From Streptosporangiaceae bacterium (GTDB lineage Bacteria > Actinomycetota > Actinomycetes > Streptosporangiales > Streptosporangiaceae): 61,307 bases of DNA. The position numbers and the translations under genes are program-made. Every line of letters starts with the position of its first letter. Positions within the stretch are counted from its first letter, which is position 1. Shown here in pieces: positions 19,766-29,154 of the stretch. The notes under the pieces were generated by a model that was not told the DNA's origin, ran no database searches, and saw only the letters and a list, made by a program, of their open reading frames with translations. The DNA lies in contig JAOPYH010000489.1 of NCBI GenBank assembly GCA_025964715.1, positions 1-61,307 on the forward strand, read 5' to 3'.

Positions 19766-21169
19766 ATGACGACCGCCACGTCCGCGGTTGCCGTCCCCGG
19801 CGACGGCGGCACCGACGTCTGCCGGCTCACCATCGACGGGCCCAACGGCCGGGCGGACCTGGCCGTCCCGGTGTCCACGCCGGTCTCCGCCCTGATGCCC
19901 GTACTCGTGCGGCGCGTCGTCGCGGACCCGGACGGGCGCGGTGGCCCCTGGGTGCTGCAGCGGCTGGGTGAGGATCCGCTGGATCCCGACGGCACCCCGG
20001 AGACCCTCGGCCTGCGGCACGGCGACGTGCTGCACCTGCGGCCGTCGGACGGCCCGATGGCCGCACTCGACTTCGACGACGTCTCCGACGGCGTGGCCGA
20101 GGCGATCGGCAGGCGCCCCGACCGTTGGCGGCCCGAGCTCACCCGCCGGCTCCTGCTGGGCCTGTCGTGCCTCGTCCTGGCCGTACTCGCCGCCGAGGTC
20201 CTCGGCGCCGGCCCCGGCATGTCCACCGCGGCCTGCTGCGGCGTGATCGCCATCGGCCTGGCCACCGGGTGTGTGGTGGCCTCCCTGGTGGGCGACCGTG
20301 GGAGCGCTCTCGTCACCGGCCTGGGCGGATGCGGGTTCGCGGCACTCGCCGGGCTGACGGCCGGGCGGGGAACGCATGGGGGTTTCGCCCCCGGGGCATC
20401 GGGCCTGCTGCTCGCCGCGACCTGCACCGGCGTGCTCGCGGCGATCCTGCTGCTCATCGGCCGGCTGCCGCTCGCGGTCCCGGGCACCGTGCTGGTCACG
20501 GCGGCCGCCACCGGGATCGGGTCGTGCCTGTCGGCGCTCCTGGGCTGGGACGCCGTACGGTCGGCCACGGTGGTGGCCCTCGTCATGTTCGTGCTGGGAC
20601 AGGTCGGCCCGCGGCTGGTGTTGCGCATGGCCCGGCTGCGCGCCCCGCAACTGCCTCGCAACGCCGAGGAACTCCAGCAGGACATCGAGCCGGAGCCGGA
20701 GGAACGGGTCGTCCCGCGGGTCACCGCCGCGAACGCCTACCTCAACACATTGGCCGTGTCGTCGGCGCTCGTGTACGCGGTGGCCTTCTGCCTGCTGGCC
20801 CGCCAACCGCAGTGGATCGGCTGGGTGCTCACCGTGGTGTTCTGCGGCGCGGTCCTGCTGCGGGCGCGACGCCTGACCGGGACCTGGCAGCGCATCCCGA
20901 CCGCCGTCGCCGGCACGCTCGGTCTCGGCGTCGTGCTCCTCCTCCGCACGACCGAGGCGGGTCCGCTCGCTCGCGGCATGACGCTGCTGGGGCTCCTGGC
21001 GGTGGTCGCGCTGCTGCTGATCGGCGCGGCATGGATGCCGGTCAACAGGCCGTTGCCGCTGTGGGGACACATCGGCGACGTCCTGGAGACCGTCACGGCG
21101 ATCGCCCTGCTGCCGCTGGCACTTCAGCTGCTGCACGTGTACGCCTATTTCCGGTCGCTGGCCGGCTGA
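19766..21169 (+). CDS. eccD: Type VII secretion integral membrane protein EccD
   Basis: EccD (467 residues) forms the membrane channel core of T7SS. A ubiquitin-like N-terminal domain (about residues 15-95: DVCRLTIDGPNGRADLAVPV; PETLGLRHGDVLHLRPSD) is followed by about eleven hydrophobic helices from residue 125 to the end. A cytoplasmic loop lies in the middle (QLPRNAEELQQDIEPEPEER). The ATG at 19766 has TAGGAG just upstream; the longer frame starting at 19292 would read through the C-terminal part of eccC. The stop is 10 nt before eccB, consistent with an operon. Confidence 0.93.
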   Translation: MTTATSAVAVPGDGGTDVCRLTIDGPNGRADLAVPVSTPVSALMPVLVRRVVADPDGRGGPWVLQRLGEDPLDPDGTPETLGLRHGDVLHLRPSDGPMAALDFDDVSDGVAEAIGRRPDRWRPELTRRLLLGLSCLVLAVLAAEVLGAGPGMSTAACCGVIAIGLATGCVVASLVGDRGSALVTGLGGCGFAALAGLTAGRGTHGGFAPGASGLLLAATCTGVLAAILLLIGRLPLAVPGTVLVTAAATGIGSCLSALLGWDAVRSATVVALVMFVLGQVGPRLVLRMARLRAPQLPRNAEELQQDIEPEPEERVVPRVTAANAYLNTLAVSSALVYAVAFCLLARQPQWIGWVLTVVFCGAVLLRARRLTGTWQRIPTAVAGTLGLGVVLLLRTTEAGPLARGMTLLGLLAVVALLLIGAAWMPVNRPLPLWGHIGDVLETVTAIALLPLALQLLHVYAYFRSLAG

Positions 21170-21179
21170 GAGGGCACTG

Positions 21180-22514
21180 GTGCAGAGTCGACGCGACCAT
21201 CTCCAGGCATACCGGTTCGCCACGGACCGGCTGGCCTCCGCCCTCGTCACCGGGGACCCCGCGAGCGGGGAGAACCCGATGCGCAGGGCCACACTCGGGA
21301 TGATGTTCGGGGTGGTGATCGTGGTGCTGCTGGCCGCCGGTTCCGGCGTCTACGGCCTGCTGTCCCCCGGAGGCAACACCGGCTGGCGTCAGCCGGGCTC
21401 GATCATCGTGGAGAAGGAGACCGGCAACCGCTACCTGTTCCTCGGCGGGAGATTGCACCCCGTCGTGAACTACGCCTCGGCCCTGCTGGCGATGGGCGAC
21501 CGGGCCACGGTACGCATCGTGTCCCGTAACTCGTTGGCCGGAGTGCCGCACGGCGGGCCGGTCGGGTTCTCCGGCGCCCCGGACTCCGTCCCCCAGGCCT
21601 CGGCGCTGCTGTCGGGAATGTGGGCCCGATGCGTGTTGCCGGGCGGCGGAGCGGGCGAGGTCGTGGACTTCGACCCGGCACGGCGGACCACGCCGGTGCC
21701 GGCGGACCGGCGGATCCTCCTCGTGGGGCCGAAGGGCCGTGACCACGTCCTCTGGCAGGGCGTCAAGTACCCGGTGGACAGCAGGTCCGCGCTGATCGCG
21801 CTGGGCCTCGACACCCAGGACCTGATCACGGCGCCCGCGGACTGGCTGGCGGTGTTCCCCACCGGGCACACGCTCGCGCCGGCCCGCGTCCCGCAGGAGG
21901 GTCGCGCCGGTCCCCGGATCGCGGGACGGGCCGCGAAGGTCGGTCGGCTGTTCCGGACCACCGTGGGCGGCGGGGACCATCACTACGTGCTGCTGTCCGA
22001 CGGCGTCGCGCCGATCAGCGCCACCGAATCCGCCCTCCTCGCCACGCGCAAGGGCGCGACGGCGCCAGAGCGGGTGAGCCCGGCCGACATCGCCGCCGCG
22101 CCCGCGTCGTCGGACCGCTCACTGATGAACCGCGTTCCCGACGTGCTCGACGCGGCGCCGTTGGCCACCCGGGGGGCGGCGCTGTGCCTGCGACAGCGCT
22201 CGACGGCCCGGTCCGTGGACAGTGAGGTCGTCCTGGGATACGGTCCGGCCGCCTCCGGTGGTCCCCGCGTGCTCGTGCCTCCGGGCCGGGGTGTGCTGGC
22301 GGTGGACCAGGCCCAGCTCTCCAGGGGAACCACGGCCCAGAGGTACCTGATCACCGATCAGGGGGTGAAGTATCCGCTGGCCGACGACTCCGCGGCCCGG
22401 GCACTGGGGTACGGGTCGGCCAGGACGCTGGTGCTCCCGGAGAGGGTGCTCGCACTCGTGCCCCAGGGCGCCCGGCTCGCCAGGCCCACCGCGGCCGTGC
22501 CAGGAGGACATTGA
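21180..22514 (+). CDS. eccB: Type VII secretion protein EccB
   Basis: EccB (444 residues), the mainly periplasmic subunit of the T7SS core. The typical N-terminus VQSRRDHLQAYRFATDRL precedes one membrane helix (about residues 40-62, GMMFGVVIVVLLAAGSGVYG) and the repeated periplasmic R-domain modules (GGRLHPVVNYASALL, GVKYPVDSRSALIALGL, LITDQGVKYPLADDSAARAL). Two conserved cysteines (ARCVLPG and ALCLRQR) probably form the family disulfide. The GTG start lies 10 nt after the eccD stop with GAGAGGG before it. Confidence 0.93.
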   Translation: MQSRRDHLQAYRFATDRLASALVTGDPASGENPMRRATLGMMFGVVIVVLLAAGSGVYGLLSPGGNTGWRQPGSIIVEKETGNRYLFLGGRLHPVVNYASALLAMGDRATVRIVSRNSLAGVPHGGPVGFSGAPDSVPQASALLSGMWARCVLPGGGAGEVVDFDPARRTTPVPADRRILLVGPKGRDHVLWQGVKYPVDSRSALIALGLDTQDLITAPADWLAVFPTGHTLAPARVPQEGRAGPRIAGRAAKVGRLFRTTVGGGDHHYVLLSDGVAPISATESALLATRKGATAPERVSPADIAAAPASSDRSLMNRVPDVLDAAPLATRGAALCLRQRSTARSVDSEVVLGYGPAASGGPRVLVPPGRGVLAVDQAQLSRGTTAQRYLITDQGVKYPLADDSAARALGYGSARTLVLPERVLALVPQGARLARPTAAVPGGH

Positions 22515-22515
22515 G

Positions 22516-25053
22516 GTGAGACTCCCACTGAGATCCCCTCGGGACTCCGGCCCCGGGCTGGACTGCCGGGCCGTCGGCCACTCCCTGCTGATCCACCCCC
22601 GAGGGGAGCCGAGCCCTCGGGCCGTGCTCTTCGCCGGCGGGCTGGCCGAGGACCTCCAGCACACTCTCGTCGTCGTCGATCTGTCGGCCGGTTCCGACGA
22701 GGCCGTGTGGGAGTCGGTGGCCAGGGTGCTGAGCGGCCGTCCGGGAAGTTTCCGCCTGGTCTTCGGCCGGGGGGCTAGGGAGGAGATCAAGACGGCCGGG
22801 CAGTGGCTCGCGGACCGGCTCAAGCGGGTGGTCCTGGCTCCGGACGGCGAGGTGCTGCCGGCGGCCGGGGGCGCCCTCTTCGTTCCCGCCGACCGCGGAT
22901 CGGGCTGGCTGCGTTTCCGGCCAGGGAAAGCCTCCGAGTGGGACTCCCAGCGGTTTCCCAAGCCGTTCTGGGAACTCTCCGCGGCGAACCGGTCCTGGGA
23001 GACCAGCCTGTCCGGCATCGTCGAGCCTCTGCCGGGCGGAGTGTGGCTACGCGGCCGGCAGGAGGAGCCGGGGCGGCCGGCGAATCGCCGGCGGCTGGTG
23101 GACAGCCTGCCCTGCCGCACCGACAGGTTCGCGGTGGTGCTCGGCAGCCCTGGAGCTCCGGCGCTGCCGCTGGCCGATGTGGCCCGGTTCTGGGACAGCG
23201 TCCTGCCGTCCGCCCGCGCACTGGTCCGGTTCGTCCCGTACGGGCCGGTCGGGCTGCCGGAGGGCGGCGTGCTGGGGCAGGGGCTCGCCGACGCTCTGAA
23301 CCAGCCGGTCGTGCTCTACGCCGGGCTGCCGGTGCAGAGCCGGAGGGATGACGCCCCTGACGTCCACGTGGTGCGCGAGGACGGCTCCCTCGGCTGGCGC
23401 CCTTTCGCTCGCGAACTGGCCTACGTTCCCGCCACCGCCACTCACGGCAGGGTGGCCCCGCCGGCTCTGTTCGGCTGCCGCGCTCCGGTGGACGGTGTCG
23501 CGGAGATCTCCGCGGGAGTGTACGAGTACGCTCCCGAGGCCGTGCTGGAGGTGATCCAGAGCGGGCTGTGGCTGCGCCCGCCCGAGGAGCCGCCGAACGG
23601 GAACGAGATCCGGTCCGTCCCGCCGAGCACGGGACATGCCACGATCCTGTTCGACCAGAGTTCGCCGGCGACCGCCGAGCGCATGCGGACGCTCGCCGAG
23701 GACGTGCTGGACCGGCTCGACCCGGCCGCTCGCGAATCCTTCCGGGTGACGCCGGCCGACGGGCCGGCGGCCGCCCTTCTCGGGAGCGTGTCCGCCCCTC
23801 TCTCCGAGACGGCCCCCGTGCTCCCGCCCGCGACGGATGGGGGAACGGACACGGGAACCGCCGCGGCGGCCGAGGTCGCGGCGGGTGGAGCGAGGCTCGC
23901 GGCCCCTGGCCTCGCGCCTTCGGAACGTCCACTCCAACGGGCCACACCTGCGACGGACCCGCCGGAGTCCGCCGGGGTGTCCGCGCCGTCCGCGCCGTCC
24001 GGGGCGCCGGCGCCGCCGCGCCCGGCCAGGAGCACCGCGCCGCGCATCCGGTTGGAGTCCGCACCCCTGCCGGACCTCCCGTCGCCGGAGCTTTGGGCAC
24101 CCGCCCCCGCCGAGCCGGACCCGGCCGGCGGGGGAGAGCCCGCCGAGCCGGCCTCCGTCCCCGCCTCGGCGGAGGAACCGAAGCGGTCGGGGATGTCCGG
24201 GAGTGTGCGCGTGCAGCCCGTCCCTCAGGCCGCCGCCTCCGCGGTGCTTCCCGAACGCGGCATCGACAAGGAGCGGGCCTGGCTGCGGCAGACCCTCAGT
24301 GAGCAGTACAACGCGATCGCCGGCTCGGTCTCGCGGGTCCTGTCCGAGTCGCCCGGCCTGCGGGGAGGGTCGCGCGCGAGCGCGGCGGACGCCCTGACCG
24401 ACCTGGTCGCGGTGCGGCTCTATCTCTCCGGCCAGAACCGGCGTGTGGACCGGGCTGTGCTCAGCGCGACAGCGGGACCCCACGTACCGCTGGCTCGCTG
24501 CGTGGCCGCGGGGCTGCGGCGGCTCCCCTCGTTCCGGGGCGCGGCCGTGCTGTGCGCCGCGCTCGGCGAGGCCGAGCGGAGGTGGTACCACGAGGGCAGG
24601 CTGGTCACCGAGTGGGGGTTCTGCACCGGCCTGACCACCGCACACCCCGATCCGCCGGGCGACACCGACTTCCTGATCTGGTCGATGACGGCCCGCCGCA
24701 CCGCTCTGCTCGACCCGGCCGTCCCCGACCGGGTCCTGTTCCTGCCCGGCACGAGCTTCAAGGTGCTGGCGGTTCGCGCCGGCGAGCGGCACACCGTGCT
24801 GCTGCGCGAACTGTCCCGCTCGGAGATCGGCGCGGACGGCCGGGTCAGCCTCGGGCGCGTACCGCTGGACGAGATCGCTTTGACGAGCCTCGAACAGATC
24901 GAAAGGGTCTCGGAAAAGGCCGGGACCGAGCGGACCCGGCCCGCGTACGCCGGCGTGCCCGGCAACCCGCCGGGGCTGATCGCCAGGGCCTACGCGCCCC
25001 GGCCGCACGGCACGGCCGGCCCGGCCACGCCGAGAGAGGGGGCGAGGCCGTGA
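22516..25053 (+). CDS. T7SS-associated large protein with degenerate ADP-ribosyltransferase-like C-terminus
   Basis: An 845-residue protein encoded 1 nt after eccB, so almost certainly part of the apparatus operon. The N-terminal 430 residues form an unrecognised alpha/beta region (RAVLFAGGLAEDLQHTLVVVD; AGQWLADRLKRVVLAPDGE). Residues about 430-580 are Pro/Ala-rich and probably disordered. The last 240 residues show an ART-like layout: LPSFRGAAVL (near 672), a central strand region (LVTEWGFCTGL) and GTSFKVLAV after VLFLPGT (near 740). The Arg is present, but no S-T-S and no E-x-E motif is visible, so an enzymatic role is unlikely. Similar proteins occur in streptomycete ESX loci as structural or chaperone-like parts. 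Its GTG has AGGAGG upstream. Confidence 0.8.
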   Translation: MRLPLRSPRDSGPGLDCRAVGHSLLIHPRGEPSPRAVLFAGGLAEDLQHTLVVVDLSAGSDEAVWESVARVLSGRPGSFRLVFGRGAREEIKTAGQWLADRLKRVVLAPDGEVLPAAGGALFVPADRGSGWLRFRPGKASEWDSQRFPKPFWELSAANRSWETSLSGIVEPLPGGVWLRGRQEEPGRPANRRRLVDSLPCRTDRFAVVLGSPGAPALPLADVARFWDSVLPSARALVRFVPYGPVGLPEGGVLGQGLADALNQPVVLYAGLPVQSRRDDAPDVHVVREDGSLGWRPFARELAYVPATATHGRVAPPALFGCRAPVDGVAEISAGVYEYAPEAVLEVIQSGLWLRPPEEPPNGNEIRSVPPSTGHATILFDQSSPATAERMRTLAEDVLDRLDPAARESFRVTPADGPAAALLGSVSAPLSETAPVLPPATDGGTDTGTAAAAEVAAGGARLAAPGLAPSERPLQRATPATDPPESAGVSAPSAPSGAPAPPRPARSTAPRIRLESAPLPDLPSPELWAPAPAEPDPAGGGEPAEPASVPASAEEPKRSGMSGSVRVQPVPQAAASAVLPERGIDKERAWLRQTLSEQYNAIAGSVSRVLSESPGLRGGSRASAADALTDLVAVRLYLSGQNRRVDRAVLSATAGPHVPLARCVAAGLRRLPSFRGAAVLCAALGEAERRWYHEGRLVTEWGFCTGLTTAHPDPPGDTDFLIWSMTARRTALLDPAVPDRVLFLPGTSFKVLAVRAGERHTVLLRELSRSEIGADGRVSLGRVPLDEIALTSLEQIERVSEKAGTERTRPAYAGVPGNPPGLIARAYAPRPHGTAGPATPREGARP

Positions 25054-28000
25054 GCCGCCGAGTCCTGCTGGTGGCACCGGACCGTCCGGGCGCGCACCGT
25101 TCGATCACCGAGGCGCTGGCCGAGGCCCCGGACTATGCCCTGATCACCGTAGCGGCCGGGCGGTACGAGGAGACGCTCGTCATCACCCGCGCGGTCACCG
25201 TGGCCGCGGAGAGCGGGGCGGGCGGCGTGCACGTCCACTCCGCTTCGGACAGCACCGTGATCGTGGACGCCCAGGCCGTCCAGTTGTCCGGTCTCACCCT
25301 GTCCGGCGCGGATCGGGAAGCGCCGGTGCTGGACGTACGGGGCGGGCAGGCCGCACTTGACGGCTGTCACGTCTCCGGTGAGGCGTGGACCGCCGTCCTG
25401 GCCTGGCAGACGGGGACCGTGGCGATGCGCGACTGTCGTGTGACCAACTCTCAGGGCGCCGGCATCGTGGTGACGTCCGACGGGGCCAACGTGCTGGAGC
25501 GGTCCGAGGTCGGCCAGGCCGGCTCGTCGGCCGTCGTGGTCGCCGAGGACGGGCGGCTGGACGTGCGGGACTGCTCCCTGAACCGGGCCCGCGGCAACGG
25601 GATCTGCGTCAACGGCCGGGGCACCGCGACGGTCGAGGAGACCAGGATCACCGGGAGCGGCAAACCGGCCGTGGCGGTCGAGCAGGACGGCCGGGCGAGC
25701 CTGCGGCGGGTCTCGGTGACCGGCAGCGCCGACCTCGACGCGTACCTGACCAGCCAGGGCGAGACCACCCTCACCGACTGCTCCTTCTCGGGCTCGGGCG
25801 GGCAGTCGGTGCACGTCGGCGGCGGTTCCGCGCCGTTCCTGCGCGGATGCGTCCTCGCTTCGGCGGCCAAGAACGGGCTCCAGGTCACCGGCGGGTCCCG
25901 GCCACGCCTGGAGCACTGTGAGATCACCGGGACACCGCTCGGCATCGTGCTGCAGGACGGCAGCACGGCGGCGTTGCGCAACGTGGCGGTCCGGGAGGCG
26001 AGCGGGACCGCCGTCCTGGTCACCGGCGACGCCTCCGCCGAGTTCGACCATCTGTCCGTCTCCAGTGAGTCCGGTGACGGGGTGCGGGTGCTGGGTGCGG
26101 CGAACCTCGTGCTCCGCGAGGCCGAGATGACGCTCGGGCGCGGCACCGGCCTGGATCTGAACGAGAGCAGCAGAGGCCGGTTCAGCGGGCTGAGGCTGCG
26201 CACGTCCGGCGGCTCGGGAATCTCCATCAGCGGCGGCGCGCAGGCCGTGCTGGTGGCCTCGGCCATCCGGGACTGCGGGGTGGTCATCGGCGCCGACGGT
26301 GAGCTGTCGGCGTCCGACAGCGAGTTCTCCGGTTCCGGCGCGGACGGTATCCGGGTGATGAGCGGGGGATCGGTCACCGCGGTCGGCTGCCGGGTGACCG
26401 GGGCCCGGGGCCACGGGCTGAACGTCCAGGCGTCCGCGCGTGCCGACCTGAGTCGCTGCACGATCTTCGACAACGCGGGCGACGGCGTCCGCTGCAACAC
26501 GGAGGAGCCGGTCCTCGTCCAGGACTGCGAGGTGCGCGACAACGGTGGTAAGAGCGTGCACCGGCTACGGGAGGGCAAGGACCTCTCCGCCGGGCGACCG
26601 GACCCCGGCGGCCGGCGGGAGGACGGCGGGCAGGCGTTCCAGGAGCCGAGGGAGGAGCACGCCCGGCACGTCGGGACCGGGTCGCTGGCCGAACTCGACG
26701 CGCTGGTCGGGCTGGAAGGCGTCAAGAAGGAGGTCACCAGCCTGATCAACCTCAACAAGATGGCCCAGCGGCGCGAGGAGATGGGCCTGCCCATGCCCCC
26801 GATGAGCCGCCATCTGGTGTTCGCGGGGCCTCCCGGCACCGGGAAGACCACGGTGGCCCGGCTCTACGGCGCCGTCCTGGCCGAGCTCGGCATCCTGAGC
26901 CAGGGCCACATCGTCGAGGTCGCGCGTGCCGACCTCGTCGCGCAGATCATCGGCGGCACCGCCATCAAGACCACCGAGGTGGTCACCAAGGCGCTGGGCG
27001 GGGTCCTGTTCATCGACGAGGCCTACAGCCTGACCAACCAGGCCAAGGGTTCTGGCCCGGACTTCGGCCAGGAGGCGGTGGAGACCCTGATGAAGCTCAT
27101 GGAGGACCACCGGGACGAGATCGTGGTCATCGTCGCCGGCTACTCCGAGCTGATGGACCAGTTCCTCGCCTCCAACCCGGGTATGGCCTCGCGTTTCTCC
27201 CGCACCGTGGAGTTCCCCAACTACCGGCCGGCCGAGCTCGTCACCATCGTGCGCAACCTGTGCGCCAAGCACTATTACCAGCTCACCGACAGTGCCCTCG
27301 AAGCCCTGACCCATTACTTCGAAGAGGTCCCCAAGGGGTCGACCTTCGGCAACGGCCGCGTCGCCCGTCAAATCTTCGAGTCAATGATCAGCAACCAGGC
27401 GTCCCGGCTGGCGGTGCGACCGCCGGCCGACGACACCGAGCTCAGCAAGCTGACGGAGCAGGACCTGAGCGTCGAGCTCGAGCAGCGGCCGGCGCCGGCC
27501 GACCAGGACGGGGGACGGCCGGCCGACGGCCCTGGGCTCCGGCGGCTCGCCTCGATGGTCGGCCTCGACGCCGTGCGCGACGCGCTGCTGGTCCGGGTCG
27601 ACGGCCTCGTACGGCTGAGGGAGCGGGGAGAGCCGGTCGCCGAACTCTCCAACGTCGTCTTCGAGGGCGCACCGGGCAGCGGACGCCGCGCCGTCGCCCG
27701 GCTCTATGCCCGGTGTCTCGCCGAGGCGGACCTGCTGGCCACCGGTGTGCTGCATCTCCTCCCGCTCTCGGGGATCCCGGCGCGCTGGCCGGGGCAGGCC
27801 GAGACCTACCTCGGGGCGTTCCTCGAGGAGGCCGAGGGCGGCGTGCTGATGCTCGAGCTCGACGCGGCCTTCGACCGGCGGCCGGCAGGGGAGCGGACGT
27901 CGGTGATCGACGCGCTGGCCGCCATGGCGGGGTCGGCACCCGGCGTGGTCCTGGTGCTCTCCGGCGACCACCCGCGGCTGATGGACCTGCTGCGGGAACG

Positions 28001-28334
28001 CACCGATCTGGCGGTCGCCTTCGCCGAGTACCTCCACTTCGCCCAATACACCGGCGACGAGCTCGCGGAGCTGACGTGCCGTGAGCTCGAGGCGCGCGGC
28101 TGTGAGATCGAGGAGGACGCGCGACGGGCCCTGGTCGCACTGCTCGCCGAAGCCCGGCCCGGCGACGGGGCGCGTGGCGCCCACCGGCTCGCGGCGCACA
28201 TCGCCGGCACGGCACGATCCCGGACCATCGGAGTGCCCGACCTGCCCGCTCTCGCGCCCGAGCGGTCCGACGCCGGCACGACCGTCCCGGGCCCGCCCGA
28301 GCCGCACGGCTCCTCCGCGCCGGCGCACACGTGA
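25050..28334 (+). CDS. Beta-helix plus AAA ATPase fusion (EccA-like)
   Basis: A 1,094-residue protein starting at a GTG that overlaps the previous stop by 4 nt. Residues about 10-510 are a right-handed parallel beta-helix: repeated 23-25-residue coils with DCRVTNSQGAGIVV-type turns, as in pectate-lyase-like or NosD folds. Residues 545-820 form a CbxX/CfqX-type AAA domain with Walker A GPPGTGKTT (near 592), Walker B VLFIDEAYSL (near 653) and an arginine-finger region (GMASRFSRTVEFPNY), the same family as mycobacterial EccA. Residues 850-1075 form a second AAA fold with degenerate Walker A GAPGSGRRA (no Lys). EccA proteins act on T7SS substrates in the cytosol; the beta-helix may recognise the very large substrate here. 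The usual EccA TPR domain is absent. Confidence 0.85.
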   Translation: MSRRVLLVAPDRPGAHRSITEALAEAPDYALITVAAGRYEETLVITRAVTVAAESGAGGVHVHSASDSTVIVDAQAVQLSGLTLSGADREAPVLDVRGGQAALDGCHVSGEAWTAVLAWQTGTVAMRDCRVTNSQGAGIVVTSDGANVLERSEVGQAGSSAVVVAEDGRLDVRDCSLNRARGNGICVNGRGTATVEETRITGSGKPAVAVEQDGRASLRRVSVTGSADLDAYLTSQGETTLTDCSFSGSGGQSVHVGGGSAPFLRGCVLASAAKNGLQVTGGSRPRLEHCEITGTPLGIVLQDGSTAALRNVAVREASGTAVLVTGDASAEFDHLSVSSESGDGVRVLGAANLVLREAEMTLGRGTGLDLNESSRGRFSGLRLRTSGGSGISISGGAQAVLVASAIRDCGVVIGADGELSASDSEFSGSGADGIRVMSGGSVTAVGCRVTGARGHGLNVQASARADLSRCTIFDNAGDGVRCNTEEPVLVQDCEVRDNGGKSVHRLREGKDLSAGRPDPGGRREDGGQAFQEPREEHARHVGTGSLAELDALVGLEGVKKEVTSLINLNKMAQRREEMGLPMPPMSRHLVFAGPPGTGKTTVARLYGAVLAELGILSQGHIVEVARADLVAQIIGGTAIKTTEVVTKALGGVLFIDEAYSLTNQAKGSGPDFGQEAVETLMKLMEDHRDEIVVIVAGYSELMDQFLASNPGMASRFSRTVEFPNYRPAELVTIVRNLCAKHYYQLTDSALEALTHYFEEVPKGSTFGNGRVARQIFESMISNQASRLAVRPPADDTELSKLTEQDLSVELEQRPAPADQDGGRPADGPGLRRLASMVGLDAVRDALLVRVDGLVRLRERGEPVAELSNVVFEGAPGSGRRAVARLYARCLAEADLLATGVLHLLPLSGIPARWPGQAETYLGAFLEEAEGGVLMLELDAAFDRRPAGERTSVIDALAAMAGSAPGVVLVLSGDHPRLMDLLRERTDLAVAFAEYLHFAQYTGDELAELTCRELEARGCEIEEDARRALVALLAEARPGDGARGAHRLAAHIAGTARSRTIGVPDLPALAPERSDAGTTVPGPPEPHGSSAPAHT

Positions 28335-28378
28335 GGTGTCCGTAGAGGCAGACATCGCGGGATTGTCGGGCAGAGAAG

Positions 28379-28396
28379 GCGAGAACGCTTTCTCGC
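28379..28396 (+). promoter_or_regulatory. Hairpin before the WXG100 gene pair
   Basis: GCGAGAA (28379-28385) and TTCTCGC (28390-28396) form a 7-bp stem with a 4-nt loop in the 139-nt leader before the first WXG100 gene. It could be an mRNA processing or attenuation point that separates expression of the small substrates from the apparatus genes. Confidence 0.4.
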
Positions 28397-28473
28397 GCGT
28401 GCACGAGACGATCAGCATTGAACAGGCATGGCTGTCCTGAACCGGGACAGGCCCCCAAGAGGAAGGGATCAAG

Positions 28474-28803
28474 ATGCCTCCTACGACGTCCGTCAGCCTG
28501 GAGGGCATGAAGCTTGCCCAGGGCAACTTCGAGAGCGCTGTCCAAGAGGCCAACTCCCAGTACTCGATGATGCAGGGCCAGATCGAAACCCTGCTGGCAA
28601 GCTGGACCGGCGAGGCCGCCACGGTCTTCGGGGGCGCGATGAACACCTGGCTCCAGGACTTCGCGGTGGTCCGGGACCAACTCCAGCTGATGCTCGAGAA
28701 GCTGCAGCAGAACACCGGGGTCTACACGACGACCCACGACAGCACCGTGCAGGCCGCCGGCGCCGTCCGCAACAGCATGCCCGCCGGGCTGCCCGGGTTC
28801 TGA
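28474..28803 (+). CDS. WXG100-family ESX substrate
   Basis: A 109-residue helical-hairpin protein of the EsxA/EsxB family. The turn carries the signature W-x-G in LLASWTGEAATVFGGAMN (Trp near residue 43), flanked by two long helices (LEGMKLAQGNFESAVQEANS and FAVVRDQLQLMLEKLQQN). The C-terminus ends in a Gly/Pro tail without an obvious YxxxD/E export signal. GAGGAAGGG precedes the ATG. It sits directly before a second WXG-like gene, and such pairs normally form a co-secreted heterodimer. Confidence 0.93.
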   Translation: MPPTTSVSLEGMKLAQGNFESAVQEANSQYSMMQGQIETLLASWTGEAATVFGGAMNTWLQDFAVVRDQLQLMLEKLQQNTGVYTTTHDSTVQAAGAVRNSMPAGLPGF

Positions 28804-28863
28804 CCACCCGTCATTCATCACCATTCGTCACGAGTCGTCCTCAACCTTCCAGGGAGTCGCCGC

Positions 28864-29154
28864 ATGGCTACGTACACCGTCAACATGGCCCAGGTCGACC
28901 AGGTCGTCAGCGAGATGATGGCCGTCGCCAAGAAGATCGAGAGCACGTTGCAGGAGCTGGACAACGGCTCCAAGCAGCACCTCAGTGAGTGGGAGAGCTC
29001 CACGCGCGACGTCTACAACCAGGCAAAGCTCAAGTGGGACCAGGCAGCCGCGGACATGGTGCAGCAGGCGGGCTTCGCCAGCAGCCAGCTCGGCCACATC
29101 AATGAGAACTACGGCACGGGCGAGCAGCGTGGAACCGGCCTCTGGGCACACTGA
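28864..29154 (+). CDS. WXG100-like ESX protein with WES variant
   Basis: A 96-residue partner of the preceding WXG100 protein. It has the hairpin layout (VDQVVSEMMAVAKKIESTLQ, then VYNQAKLKWDQAAADMVQQA), but the turn reads LSEWESSTRD, so Gly of W-x-G is replaced by Ser. A Tyr at the C-terminus (NENYGTGEQRGTGLW) could belong to a modified export tail. GGGAG precedes the ATG. The stop codon shares one base with the next start (TGATG), indicating coupling. Confidence 0.9.
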   Translation: MATYTVNMAQVDQVVSEMMAVAKKIESTLQELDNGSKQHLSEWESSTRDVYNQAKLKWDQAAADMVQQAGFASSQLGHINENYGTGEQRGTGLWAH

